Positions 9,342 to 18,103 of a DNA stretch of 64,000 bases are shown in pieces (position 1 is the stretch's first letter; each line of letters begins with the position of its first letter). The stretch comes from Novosphingobium sp. KA1 (lineage in GTDB: Bacteria > Pseudomonadota > Alphaproteobacteria > Sphingomonadales > Sphingomonadaceae), in NCBI RefSeq assembly GCF_017309955.1, contig NZ_CP021247.1:434001-498000 (forward strand), in the 5' to 3' direction. A program made the position numbers and the translations under genes. The notes beneath the pieces were generated by a model. That model was not told the origin of the DNA. It made no database searches and saw only the letters and a list, made by a program, of their open reading frames with translations.

Positions 9342-10307
9342 ATGCCCAACGTCAAAGACCCGTCCGCGATGCCGCATTGCAACGAATGGACGCGCGCGCC
9401 TGCAATACCGCCGGGAAACCGCTGGCTTCGGCGCGCCGCCGGACTTGGCGGCGCCTTGCTGCTGACGAGCGCCGCGCCAACAGCGGCTCCCCCTCCGGCA
9501 ACCGCTCCGCTGCCGCACCTGCCTCCCCTGGCCGCCCCGGCGTTCGACGAACGGTTCGAGCAGTTCGACCACGGCACCGACCAGGCACGACCGGCCCGGC
9601 CCCATCGCTGGCGGACCGTCTACGGCCATGGCGGCGGCCTTGCGATCAGCAACCGCGAGATGTCGGCCAGCAGCTTCGCCTCCGACGCCGCGTTTACCGG
9701 CGTGAACGGCGGGGTGGCAGGTGCCGTGCCGCTTGGCCTCGATCCCTTTGTCTTCCGGCGCGGCGAACTGACCATTCTCGGCCAGCCGACGCCGGAGAGG
9801 CTGCGCCCGCGCGTCTGGGGCAAACCCTATTATGGCGGTGCGATCACCACCCGGTTCAGCTTTGCGCAGCAGTTCGGCTATTTCGAGATCGAGGCACGGC
9901 TGCCCGCAGGCAAAGGCATGTGGCCCGCGTTCTGGCTTCTGCCGGTCAAGGGCACATGGCCCGATGCGGGTGAGATCGACGTGTTCGAAGGACTCGGCAA
10001 TCCGCACGAGATCCACTGCACCGCGATCGCCGGCAAGCAGCGCACGACACGGCGCATCGCGCTGGCCTTTGATGCGAGCCGGGACTTCCACCGCTACGGC
10101 GTCTTGTGGACACCGCGCACGATCACCTGGTTCGTCGACCGGGAAGCCGTTGCCAGCACGGCCACCCCCGCCCCGCTCACTCAGGAAAGCGCCTATCTGA
10201 TCGCCAATCTCGCGGTGGGTGGCAGCTGGCCCGGGCAGCCCGATGCCTCAACGCCCTTTCCCGGCCGCTATGCGATCCGGCGCATCACCGTCTGGCCGCT
10301 GGAGTAG
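9342..10307 (+). CDS. Glycoside hydrolase family 16, secreted
   Basis: Predicted endo-beta-glucanase-type enzyme that would cut beta-linked backbone bonds of a polysaccharide, probably the EPS made here. After an arginine-containing N-terminus, a hydrophobic stretch (AAGLGGALLLTSAAPTAAPP) acts as a signal sequence or anchor, followed by a Pro/Ala linker. The catalytic domain has YGYFEIEARLP-type strands (here FGYFEIEARLPAGKGMWPAFW) and the GH16 active site GEIDVFEGLG, with both catalytic glutamates present near residues 211 and 216. The end of the frame is unusual: its last codons, GAG and TAG, lie inside a palindromic repeat element (10,301-10,401). Unlike the other GH16 protein in the window it has no RTX repeats, so it would use Sec or Tat rather than type I secretion. 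Confidence 0.88.
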   Translation: MPNVKDPSAMPHCNEWTRAPAIPPGNRWLRRAAGLGGALLLTSAAPTAAPPPATAPLPHLPPLAAPAFDERFEQFDHGTDQARPARPHRWRTVYGHGGGLAISNREMSASSFASDAAFTGVNGGVAGAVPLGLDPFVFRRGELTILGQPTPERLRPRVWGKPYYGGAITTRFSFAQQFGYFEIEARLPAGKGMWPAFWLLPVKGTWPDAGEIDVFEGLGNPHEIHCTAIAGKQRTTRRIALAFDASRDFHRYGVLWTPRTITWFVDREAVASTATPAPLTQESAYLIANLAVGGSWPGQPDASTPFPGRYAIRRITVWPLE

Positions 10308-10401
10308 TTGATCCGATCGCATCGGATCAACTACTCCAAGATTTCGGTATTGCGCGTTTTCCGAGCCATCAGGTGATTCCACCTGATTGGAGAACGCTCT
10401 A
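10301..10401. repeat. Palindromic intergenic repeat element, copy 1
   Basis: This 101-bp element begins with a 16-bp perfect stem around a CGC loop (10,302-10,317 and 10,321-10,336) and ends with GGAGAACGCTCTAG. A second copy lies in reverse orientation at 28,277-28,382; both share the GTTGATCCGAT stem, the TTGCGCGTTTT segment and the ATCAGGTGATTCCACC segment. The element fills the whole space between two convergent genes. It supplies the TAG stop of the GH16 gene (10,305-10,307) and of the Wzy-like gene (10,399-10,401). It may also act as a bidirectional terminator. Confidence 0.85.
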
Positions 10402-11745
10402 GCCGGACGCTGACGACTGCGGTCCGCGCCGGAAGCGCAACGCGATCGCCTGATCACGCCCGACCGGGAAACATCCAAAACCAAGCGCGATGCCCATCAG
10501 GATCGTCGGCGCCACCAATCCGGTGGGACGGATCAATTCCACCGGGGTCTTGGTCAGTTGCAGCGCCATGTAGGCGAGCCAGAAACAGGTCGGCAGCGAA
10601 GCCGTCAACACAAAGCGGCGCAACAGCGTCAAGCACCCTGCCAGCCAGGCAGCCAGCAGCGCCGCCAATCCCACCAGCCCGGTCTCGACCATGGTCTGCA
10701 GGAACGTGTTGTGAAACGAGAAACCCGTCGATTCCTGCCGCAACTCGAAATGGTGCCACAGGCCCACGGCATCGGGATTGTCGGCATGCCAGAAGGCCGC
10801 ATAGCCATATCCCAGCCAGGGCCGCTCGGCGATGATGAAGTGGGCCCGGAACCACAGGTACCCCCGCCCGGTGAGCCCGCTATCCTTTTCGGACATCTGC
10901 TGAACGAGCGCGAGGATGGTGTCGAAAAAGCACAAGATCCCGACAAGCCACAGCACGATCATGCAGACGAACGCCAGTTTCACCCCGCGCGAACGCTCCC
11001 GCAGCAGCAGCAGGACAACCAGCAGCGCACCGGACGCCGCCAGCGCCGCCAGGCCCCCGGCCGAATTGGCGCGCACGGTCGTCCAGACGCACAATCCGGT
11101 CACCCCGAGGGCCAGCATCATGCGCAGCGGCGCGCGCTGTTCGGCAAACAGCGCCGCCATCGTCAAGGCGAGCAGGCTGGCGGTGCTCGCCGTGTCGGAA
11201 AAATAGTTCTTCACCTCTCCCCCGAGGCCGTAGAGCGCAAGGCTCTGGCCATTTTCGATCGGGCGCAACGGCACCAGCGCCAGGGTCAGCAGGGTGTAGA
11301 CGGCATAAGCCACGAACAACCCGGCCACCACGGCGCGCGGCCTGCTGGACTGTGACAACAGCAATCCCGCCATGATCGTCAGAGCCATCTGTACCGCAGC
11401 GCGCAGCGTCACCATCGGGAAGACCGACCAGCCGACCGACGCCAGCGCGAAAAGCGGAATGACCAGGAACATCCAGCACCGCGTAAAGACCGCGCGCACC
11501 TGCTCGGGCCGCAGGACAGCGTAAAACGCGGCAAGCAGCAGAAAGGCCAGCGCCCCGGGCATGCCGAAGTTGGCAGGGATACGCGCCATGACGATCAGCC
11601 CGGCCAGCCCCCCGTCCTGAACATCGCGCCGCGCCAACCAGACGGCCAGCGCGCTGCGGCGAGCGCCTTGCGGGCGGTACCTTCCTTCGGATCGCCGGGC
11701 CGTGGCGATTGTTCGGCGCCGGACATCCATTACCCCACCCGTCAT
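10399..11745 (-). CDS. O-antigen ligase/polymerase family membrane protein (Wzy candidate)
   Basis: This polytopic inner-membrane protein of 448 residues would polymerise EPS repeat units on the periplasmic side. About ten hydrophobic helices surround a large periplasmic loop. The Wzy_C/O-antigen-ligase signature is clear: LTGRGYLWFRAHFIIAERPW, GYGYAAFW and FHNTFLQTMVETGLVG. These carry the conserved Arg and His positions of the family. As the only such protein near the flippase and co-polymerase, the polymerase role is favoured over ligase. The stop codon comes from the repeat element at 10,301-10,401. The first 40 residues are basic, so a later start is possible; ATG 11,745 overlaps the end of a short upstream frame (ATGA). 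Confidence 0.85.
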   Translation of the reverse strand: MTGGVMDVRRRTIATARRSEGRYRPQGARRSALAVWLARRDVQDGGLAGLIVMARIPANFGMPGALAFLLLAAFYAVLRPEQVRAVFTRCWMFLVIPLFALASVGWSVFPMVTLRAAVQMALTIMAGLLLSQSSRPRAVVAGLFVAYAVYTLLTLALVPLRPIENGQSLALYGLGGEVKNYFSDTASTASLLALTMAALFAEQRAPLRMMLALGVTGLCVWTTVRANSAGGLAALAASGALLVVLLLLRERSRGVKLAFVCMIVLWLVGILCFFDTILALVQQMSEKDSGLTGRGYLWFRAHFIIAERPWLGYGYAAFWHADNPDAVGLWHHFELRQESTGFSFHNTFLQTMVETGLVGLAALLAAWLAGCLTLLRRFVLTASLPTCFWLAYMALQLTKTPVELIRPTGLVAPTILMGIALGFGCFPVGRDQAIALRFRRGPQSSASG

Positions 11746-12066
11746 GGCTTGCCCCTCTTGATCGCGATGGCGTGCAGATGCCGTGCCAGCGGCGCTTGGC
11801 CGTGGCGGTACGCGCTACCTTCCCTTGCGGTAACACGCATGGCCGGCGCCAGGATCGGCAGCGGACCATCAGGGGCCGCCTTGTCCAATACCGCCTGCAA
11901 GGCGCAAACATTACCGGTGGAATGCATCGATACATGCTTTCGAAGCCGCGGCACCCGATGGCGCCACGGCTTCGATAACTTTCCCGCTATGCAGCGTCGA
12001 CCGCAGGGGACGGGGGATTGCTCCGCTTTGGATGCGATCAGGGCAAGGGCTGCCTGCCCCGGCAGA
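11746..12066. other. Intergenic region with a terminator-like hairpin
   Basis: About 320 bp lie between two leftward genes. A 70-codon leftward frame (11,742-11,954) ends ATGA-coupled to the Wzy-like gene, but its composition gives no support for a protein. An 8-bp stem (CGAAGCCG 11,941-11,948 with CGGCTTCG 11,967-11,974) sits about 90 nt downstream of the RTX-GH16 stop and may terminate that transcript. No other feature is seen. Confidence 0.35.
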
Positions 12067-14688
12067 TCAGGCCACCAGGCCCATCGATGCTAGGTATCCG
12101 CTGTCGTTCACGAACGTGATGTCACTCATGTCGATGTGCGCGCAGCCAGTGAGCGTGATCTTGTCGGTGCCGACGGTGACGATGGTGTTGGCGCCCTGGG
12201 TAGTGATGGTGACCGAACTGGTCGGCGTGCTGACAAGGACCAGCTTGTCCTGCCCCGCCGTGAAGTCGGTGACGGTGTCGATGCCGAAACCGCCCGTGAA
12301 AACAAACTGGTCGGCCCCGACACCACCCGTCAGCGTATCGTTGCCCGCCCCCCCGGCGATCATGTCGTCACCGGCGCCGCCGTCGATGATGTCGTTGCCG
12401 GCGCCGCCCGCCAGATGGTTGGCCCCGCTGTTGCCGAAGAGCTTGTTGGCAAGCTCATTGCCCGCACCGTTGATGTCGGCCGTCCCGGTCAGTCGCAGGA
12501 TCTCGACATTGGCCGGCAGCTTGTAGGTGATCGAGGCCTGGACGGTGTCGGTCCCCTCGCCCGCCTGCTCGACAACGGTGGTCGTCGTGTTGTCGACCAC
12601 CATGACATCGTCGCCCTTGCCGCCGATCAGGGTGTCGCTACCGCCCTGCCCGTCGAGGTAGTCGTTGCCGCCAAGGCCGCTGAGCACATTGGAGCCGCTG
12701 TTGCCGATCATCCGGTTGGCATCGGCATTGCCGGTCGCGGTAATGTCCGCCGTACCGGTGAGGCGCAGGTTCTCGACCGCATTGGGCAGGACATAGGAGA
12801 TCGACGTCTGGATCGTGTCGGTGCCCTCGCCGGGATTTTCGATCACCCGGGTCATCACGTCGTTGACGACATAAGTATCGTCTCCGGTGCCGCCGATCAG
12901 GGTGTCATTGCCGCCCTGCCCGTCAATATAGTCATTGCCGGCAAGCCCGGTCAGCACGTTCGCGCCCGAATTCCCGAACAGGCGGTTGGCCAGTTCGTTG
13001 CCGGTGCCGTTGAGCGAGGCATCGCCTGCCAGGGTGAGGGTCTCGACATTGGCGGGCAGGACGTAGCTGACCGAAGCGACCACGGAATCGCTGCCGCCGC
13101 CGGCACTTTCGTTGATCTTGTCCTGCGCATTGCCGACCTGATAGACGTCGTTGCCGCTCGTGCCGGTGAAGACCTGGGGAGCGGCAGTCTGTGCCGGCGG
13201 CGTGGCCGACGCGGTCGCCGACGCGGCCTTCACGAAGTCGCTGCCGTCATACGTCGTGTGCTGGCCGTTGATCGTCGTCGAAACGGTATCGACGGTGCGA
13301 TAGGCCTTCACGTAGTCGATCTGCATCTCGCCCGTGCCGGTCTGCGCATCGGGGCCTCCGCCCCAGCTGCCGCTGCCACCGACCGCGAGGTTCATCAGCA
13401 GGTACATTTCCTTGTTCATCGCCGCAGGGGTCGGCTGTTCGGCAACCGCGACGCCATCGATGTAATAGATGACGCGGTCGGAACTCCAGTCGACACCGTA
13501 GGTGTGGAACTGCGAGGTATCGACGACCACGCGGTCCTGGACCGAGGTTTTGCTGGTACCGTCGGTGCCGTGGGTGGTGAGGTAGACGACATTGGGATCG
13601 TTGCCGAGCATCTCGAACACGTCGAGCTCCGGCGGCCACGAACTGTCGGTCGGCAGCAGCCAGAACGCGGGCCACATGCCGGCGCCATCAGGCAACTTGG
13701 CACGGATCTCGAAATAGCCGTACTGCTGCGAGAACGTGAACTTCGAGGTCAGCAGGCCCGAGGTGTAGGTATGCCCGTCGACATAAGGCAGGACTTCGGC
13801 GCTGGTCGGCGCAGCAGTGATGGTCAGCACCCCGCTGTCGATCGAGAACGGATTGACGCCCAGCGCCTTGGAGCCGGTGCCGGCCCAATCGGGATCCATG
13901 TAGATCTCCGATTCACCCGTCAGCGTGTGGCTGGCAATCGTGCCCGCACCGCCATGGCCATATTCGGTGCGCCAGGTTCCACCCTGACTATAGAGGCTGA
14001 GCGAATTGAAATCGTCGGAGAACGACAGTTTCAGCTTCGAGGTGTCGAGTTGATAGGTGAAGTCACCGGAAGTCAGGTTGCTGGCGGTGACGCCGCGCAG
14101 CACCAGCTTTTCGCCATTGGCGAAATTGAGCACGGTGTCGGCGCCGACCTGGCTGGCGATCGACTTGATCTGGCTGAACGCGGTGATGCCGTAACCGCCA
14201 AGGCGGATCTGGTCGAGACCGCTGGTGAAGTCCTGGATAACGTCGCTGCCGTTACCGGCGCTGATGATGAAGGTGTCTGCACCATCGCCGCCGACGAGGA
14301 CGTCGTTACCCTTGCCGCCGTCGAGTTGCTGGTCGTACTCGTTGCCGACGATGACGTTGTCGAGATCGTTGCCACCGCCGTACCAGGCGTTCTTGCCCTC
14401 GAGAACGAGGTTTTCGACGTTCGCCTCAAGAATGTGATAGACGCTGCTGCGGATCGTATCGACGCCTTCGCCCGCCAGTTCGACCACACGGTCCTTGAGC
14501 GACGAGATACAGTAGATGTCGTCGCCCAGACCGCCGGTATAGGTGTCCCCGCCGCCATAACCACGCATGATGTCATTTGCGGTCGTACCCAGCAGATTGT
14601 CCGCCGCCGACGTCCCGTAAAAGACCTTCTTCGAGGCTCCGGAGTAGTTAAGTACAGTTCCAAGAGCGTTCGTATAAGGAAAAGCCAT
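12067..14688 (-). CDS. RTX-repeat GH16 glycanase (ExsH-like), type I secretion substrate
   Basis: An 873-residue extracellular beta-glycanase without a Sec signal. The N-terminal 200 residues hold RTX-type blocks (GTSAADNLLG, GGKGNDVLVGGDGADTF). A GH16 catalytic domain follows, with QQYGYFEIRAKLPDGAGMWPAFW and active site ELDVFEMLG (glutamates near 354 and 359). The C-terminal half has three tandem units of about 90 residues (SYVLPANVETL to GGTGDDTYVV). It ends in GGAGDDMIAGGAGNDTLTGG and a short hydrophobic tail, the usual uncleaved type I signal. The architecture matches Sinorhizobium ExsH, which is exported by PrsDE and shortens succinoglycan. By analogy it would be secreted by the TolC/ABC/HlyD set at 23.5-28.2 kb and trim this EPS. 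The gene stands alone, leftward, with its own promoter. Confidence 0.93.
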   Translation of the reverse strand: MAFPYTNALGTVLNYSGASKKVFYGTSAADNLLGTTANDIMRGYGGGDTYTGGLGDDIYCISSLKDRVVELAGEGVDTIRSSVYHILEANVENLVLEGKNAWYGGGNDLDNVIVGNEYDQQLDGGKGNDVLVGGDGADTFIISAGNGSDVIQDFTSGLDQIRLGGYGITAFSQIKSIASQVGADTVLNFANGEKLVLRGVTASNLTSGDFTYQLDTSKLKLSFSDDFNSLSLYSQGGTWRTEYGHGGAGTIASHTLTGESEIYMDPDWAGTGSKALGVNPFSIDSGVLTITAAPTSAEVLPYVDGHTYTSGLLTSKFTFSQQYGYFEIRAKLPDGAGMWPAFWLLPTDSSWPPELDVFEMLGNDPNVVYLTTHGTDGTSKTSVQDRVVVDTSQFHTYGVDWSSDRVIYYIDGVAVAEQPTPAAMNKEMYLLMNLAVGGSGSWGGGPDAQTGTGEMQIDYVKAYRTVDTVSTTINGQHTTYDGSDFVKAASATASATPPAQTAAPQVFTGTSGNDVYQVGNAQDKINESAGGGSDSVVASVSYVLPANVETLTLAGDASLNGTGNELANRLFGNSGANVLTGLAGNDYIDGQGGNDTLIGGTGDDTYVVNDVMTRVIENPGEGTDTIQTSISYVLPNAVENLRLTGTADITATGNADANRMIGNSGSNVLSGLGGNDYLDGQGGSDTLIGGKGDDVMVVDNTTTTVVEQAGEGTDTVQASITYKLPANVEILRLTGTADINGAGNELANKLFGNSGANHLAGGAGNDIIDGGAGDDMIAGGAGNDTLTGGVGADQFVFTGGFGIDTVTDFTAGQDKLVLVSTPTSSVTITTQGANTIVTVGTDKITLTGCAHIDMSDITFVNDSGYLASMGLVA
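12415..13135 (-). repeat. Three tandem 90-codon RTX units inside the glycanase gene
   Basis: The encoded units begin DSVVASVSYVLPANVE, DTIQTSISYVLPNAVE and DTVQASITYKLPANVE. Each contains a GNSGxNxL-(S/T)GLxGNDYxDGQGG block, except that the third ends in a different calcium-binding block. The period is 90 residues (270 bp). A more diverged unit lies in the N-terminal region. Such repeats are substrates for in-gene recombination. Confidence 0.75.
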
Positions 14689-14804
14689 AATTCAAAACCC
14701 CAGAATTACAGGGAAATGTTCCCTCGTCTCTGGAATTGGCTTTTATGCGCGCGCCGTGGAACGGCGATCTAAAGATGGCAGTTAATCGATGTCAACGATT
14801 GCAT

Positions 14805-15914
14805 TCACGCCGAACGAACGCTTTTTCGCGATAAAGTCATGAAAATAGTTGAAATTATTTTCATGAAGTCTGCCTTGCGACGTTCCCCCAATTCAGCAAG
14901 AAAAAGCATCGCGGCAATGGTCAAAAGGCTGGCCGACAGCGCTCCAACGGGGGTGGCGACCCACTGCGGCCACAATGCACCGATCAGAACCATGACCGGT
15001 AGATGCATGATATACAGGGTAAAACTCGCCCCCGCGAAGTAGCGCACGAGCTTTTCGAACCAGGCCGGAAAGAAACTGTAGGTAGTTTCCACCGAGGCAA
15101 AAACGACGATCGCTCCTCCCAGCAGCAGCCCCAGACCAAAGTAGTACGCCATGCTGGGAATCAGCCTGTCAACGGCGGGCCATTCGAACAAGGGAATGGC
15201 TGAAATTCCAAGGTATTTCCTCCATACGACACTCGCCAGAAGCAGTCCCGCAAAGAGCGTCCAACCCATGGCCGGGCGCAATCGCCGCCCCCGCAAGACC
15301 AGCCGATGAATGAACACGCCCAGTAGCCAGAGCGGCAAGGCAACCACGATTCTCGGCCCCACCACTGCACACCACGCCATGGCAAGCACGATGCGCACAG
15401 ACCCCCTGGCAAACACCAGGAAGGCGAAGAGCGTATAGTAGGCGACCTCGTAAGCCAGTGACCAGAACGGTGCGCCGGTGACGATCGTCGCATGGTCGAA
15501 CCACAGTTCGTTGGTGAAAGTGAGATAACGCAGCACTTCGAACCAGCCCGGCGGCACGCCCCCCAGCCCCGCCGCTTTGGCTCCGTCCGGCGCGGCCGCC
15601 ACGTAGACTTGCGGCACCAGATAGGTTCCGAGCGCATAACAGACGATCAGCACCAGGACTGCCAGCGGAATCACCGAGTACATCCGCAGCGCGCGCGCAC
15701 GCACATAACTGCGCCAGTCACGCTCCTTGAACGTGACGACATGGCTGATGACAAAACCGGAAAGCACGAAGAATATCGCCACGCCTTCCTTGGCGCTGTG
15801 CCCGACGATGACCGGCAGGTCGATGCGGTAGACCTGTCCGGCATGGCCGACAAAGACCAGCAATGCAGCAAAGAGCCGCAAGAGATCGAGAAAAAGAGAT
15901 AGATTTCGGCTCAT
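14805..15914 (-). CDS. Acyltransferase 3 family membrane protein
   Basis: A 369-residue integral membrane O-acyltransferase that probably adds acetyl (or another acyl) groups to the EPS or its repeat unit. The start, FLDLLRLFAALLVFVGHAGQ, contains the family R-x(10)-H motif (RLFAALLVFVGH), followed by KEGVAIFFVLSGFVIS. About ten membrane helices follow, and ASFTLYIMHLPVMVLIG near the end matches the last conserved segment. Start ATG 15,914 follows a G-rich ribosome site. It lies downstream of no close partner. The last 25 residues are basic and lower in GC. Confidence 0.88.
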   Translation of the reverse strand: MSRNLSLFLDLLRLFAALLVFVGHAGQVYRIDLPVIVGHSAKEGVAIFFVLSGFVISHVVTFKERDWRSYVRARALRMYSVIPLAVLVLIVCYALGTYLVPQVYVAAAPDGAKAAGLGGVPPGWFEVLRYLTFTNELWFDHATIVTGAPFWSLAYEVAYYTLFAFLVFARGSVRIVLAMAWCAVVGPRIVVALPLWLLGVFIHRLVLRGRRLRPAMGWTLFAGLLLASVVWRKYLGISAIPLFEWPAVDRLIPSMAYYFGLGLLLGGAIVVFASVETTYSFFPAWFEKLVRYFAGASFTLYIMHLPVMVLIGALWPQWVATPVGALSASLLTIAAMLFLAELGERRKADFMKIISTIFMTLSRKSVRSA

Positions 15915-16003
15915 GCCGCCCCCCGGAAAAACGAAATCAGCGAACGCTTCCTTAGGGAACCGTTGGCGTGCCGTTCACTGTGCCGGATTTATGAGGGCAT
16001 CGC

Positions 16004-16501
16004 GTGACCGCTCAAACTGCAAGAACCTCCAAAACCCACCAAACAATGACCGACCAGCCCCCCGCTCCCCCCTCCCCGCCACTGCTACCGCCGCCGCCGG
16101 CAGCCTCGTTGCACGACCTGGCCTCTGCCGGCCTTGAGGCCGGCCAGAGCATGATGGCTGCTTCCGCGGGCGCCGCCAGTTCAGCGCCGGTGTCGATCGA
16201 TGCCGCGGCCTTCACCCAGCTCGGCGAACTGTTGGTGGCTCTGGCACGCGCAGCCAGACGATGCGGCGGCGAGGACTGCTTCGCCCGTCCCGTCAACGGT
16301 GTCCGCAGCTGGGTCCCGTCACAGGTGCTCGACGAAACCGCGCGGCGGATCGAGGCACTGGAACACGAAATCCGGACCTTGCGGGAAGCACTGACGACCA
16401 TCGCACAATCGCGGCCGGCCTTGCTGCCCCGCCGCTCCCCGGACACCCCGCAGAGCATAGCGCTTGCGGCACTGGAGGCCTTTGCGAAAGCCGCCCGCTG
16501 A
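16004..16501 (+). CDS. Hypothetical protein with Pro-rich N-terminus and coiled coil
   Basis: I do not recognise this protein. The first 45 residues are Pro-rich (PPAPPSPPLLPPPP), the middle is Ala-rich, and residues around 115-140 (VLDETARRIEALEHEIRTLREAL) form a short coiled coil. Two cysteines occur in RRCGGEDCF. No signal or membrane segment is seen. GTG 16,004 or ATG 16,046 could be the start. Codon third positions are strongly G/C in this frame, which favours it over the antisense frame of similar length. It may be a cytosolic accessory of the locus. Confidence 0.5.
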   Translation: MTAQTARTSKTHQTMTDQPPAPPSPPLLPPPPAASLHDLASAGLEAGQSMMAASAGAASSAPVSIDAAAFTQLGELLVALARAARRCGGEDCFARPVNGVRSWVPSQVLDETARRIEALEHEIRTLREALTTIAQSRPALLPRRSPDTPQSIALAALEAFAKAAR

Positions 16502-16527
16502 ACCGCAATACCCGCGGCAACGACCAC

Positions 16528-16552
16528 CTGTCCGGGACGAACCCCCGGACAG
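16528..16552 (+). terminator. Hairpin terminator after the coiled-coil gene
   Basis: An 8-bp perfect stem (CTGTCCGG, CCGGACAG) sits 27 nt after the stop of the upstream gene. There is no strong T-run, so termination is inferred from position and stem strength only. Confidence 0.4.
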
Positions 16553-16642
16553 CCTCAATGGCACCTCAATGGCGGGGCGTGAGCACTGGAAGCGGGGAAG
16601 ACGAGCGCTCGCACGTCCGCATGGGCTGCTTACCCTTTGATC

Positions 16643-16801
16643 TCAGACGAAACCAAGCACCCAGGCAAGCAGTGCCCAGCAGGCAAGGCTGATCACCAAG
16701 CCGACCAGCCATCCCCGCCACAGGATCGGTCCTGCCCCGAAACCCGCCGCCCCCTGCCCTCGCGGCGTGACTTCATCGGGACCGGCGGGAAACTCAGCCA
16801 T
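16643..16801 (-). CDS. Small single-pass membrane protein
   Basis: A 52-residue frame starting at ATG 16,801 (MAEFPAGPDEVTPRG), with an AAGGCGAAGG ribosome site just upstream. The last 25 residues (ILWRGWLVGLVISLACWALLAWVLGFV) form one Trp-rich transmembrane helix. The frame extends upstream to 16,969 but that part looks non-coding. The function is unknown. Confidence 0.45.
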   Translation of the reverse strand: MAEFPAGPDEVTPRGQGAAGFGAGPILWRGWLVGLVISLACWALLAWVLGFV

Positions 16802-17077
16802 GCCTTCGCCTTGTGATTGCAGGTTGGACTGCCCCCGATCGGTGGCGGCATGATTATGCCTGCGCCCGGATGCCACAGGCGGTTGCGGTGTGATCTGGGG
16901 AGAATTGTCAGCGGATGGCATGAGGCAATACCACATGGAGCGAGCCTGAGCACGGACGCCCCCATGCATAACGCGCTGCGGCGCAACAGAGCAAGCGTGA
17001 ACCGCCTTATGCGTGCGGCACGGACGTCGATGCTTGCCCCTTCCCGAGCCGAAGGCTGGATCAAACCGTGCAAGCGT
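16802..17077. other. Intergenic region, nothing recognised
   Basis: About 276 bp lie between the small membrane-protein frame and the end of the pyruvyltransferase gene. No convincing reading frame or hairpin is visible. Confidence 0.3.
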
Positions 17078-18103
17078 TCAGGCGAGCACGGCTGCACTCG
17101 CCCCCGCTTCCTTCGCCAGGCGGTACAATCGTTCAAGCATTTCATCGGCCAGGCCAGCCCGCCGGGAGGGATTGCTGACAAACGGATCGCGCGTGGCCAG
17201 CTCCACCAGAGCCTGCGCCGTGCGTTCGGGGCTGAAGCCGAGCAACCGCCGCGTGACCGGCACCGCTTCAAGCACGCGCTTGGCCTGGCGCCGGACCAAC
17301 GCCACCTTTGGCGGCGCGGAAATACGCGCCCGAAATTCGGCAAGCGCTGCCTCGGGATCGAGCGCGATCATCGTGCCGAACGGCTCGGGCCGCTTGCCGA
17401 AACGCAACAGCGGCATGGGATCCGGCGGCGGCACGAGCGCGACAGCGACGTCCATGTCCAGCGAGGCCGCCCAGTCCGCCCATTTCGCCGTGGAGAAATT
17501 GCGCGAAACGGCAAAACCTCGCCATGGCACGCCGAAAGCATCCGCCAGGATGGCCCCGTGCAGCGATTCCGTCAGCACCAGCCGCGCACCGGCCAGCGCC
17601 GCGACCACGTCACGCGGAGAGCCCCGGGGATCAACGATATCGAAACCCGCCAGTTGCGTGGCCCGGGACCAGCCCGGGAATGCCAGCGTTTCATAATGCG
17701 GCACGACCACCGTTCTTGTGGTCGGCGGCCTGGACGCCAGGTCCGCAAATGAGGGCGAACGGGGAACAAGCACCGCACCGTCCGTCAATGCCCGATCCGC
17801 CGGAAGTCCGAGCGCCCGCGCACTTACCGGGCCGCGCACGCAGTGGTAGCGCACATCGAGCCCTTGCCAGCGCGCCGGATCGGAATACCCCGCTCCACTG
17901 GAGAAGACATGCAACCGGGAACATCCGGCCGGATCGATGCCGATGATGGTACCGATCCCCACAAAAGCGGTACCATTGCCCGTCCCTGTGCCCGGCAAGG
18001 AGACATCCTGCCCGAACAGCCCAGGCGCAAGCTCAGGCCAGAGCAAGGGATTGAGATCGTCCCCGAAATTCGGAACGGCGGGCTCGTAGTGTAGCAACCT
18101 CAT
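17078..18103 (-). CDS. Polysaccharide pyruvyltransferase (ExoV-like)
   Basis: Predicted to add a ketal-linked pyruvate from phosphoenolpyruvate to a sugar of the EPS, giving it negative charge. The start MRLLHYEPAVPNFGDDLNPLLW contains the PF04230 hallmark NFGDDLN. VRGPVSARALG, LTDGAVLV and the late TESLHGAILADAFGVPWRGF motif (Ser-Leu-His-Gly) are all in the expected order. ATG 18,103 is preceded by GGAGGG at good spacing, so the 13-residue upstream extension of the frame is rejected. The 341-residue length is normal for the family. The gene is transcribed leftward, alone. Confidence 0.9.
   Translation of the reverse strand: MRLLHYEPAVPNFGDDLNPLLWPELAPGLFGQDVSLPGTGTGNGTAFVGIGTIIGIDPAGCSRLHVFSSGAGYSDPARWQGLDVRYHCVRGPVSARALGLPADRALTDGAVLVPRSPSFADLASRPPTTRTVVVPHYETLAFPGWSRATQLAGFDIVDPRGSPRDVVAALAGARLVLTESLHGAILADAFGVPWRGFAVSRNFSTAKWADWAASLDMDVAVALVPPPDPMPLLRFGKRPEPFGTMIALDPEAALAEFRARISAPPKVALVRRQAKRVLEAVPVTRRLLGFSPERTAQALVELATRDPFVSNPSRRAGLADEMLERLYRLAKEAGASAAVLA

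Noticed and set aside
12136..14772. Long rightward open frame opposite the RTX-GH16 gene
   Set aside because: It is antisense to clear RTX repeats; such shadows are common in high-GC repeat DNA.
16817..17752. Rightward 311-codon frame opposite the pyruvyltransferase
   Set aside because: Antisense to a gene with clear NFGDDLN and SLHG motifs.
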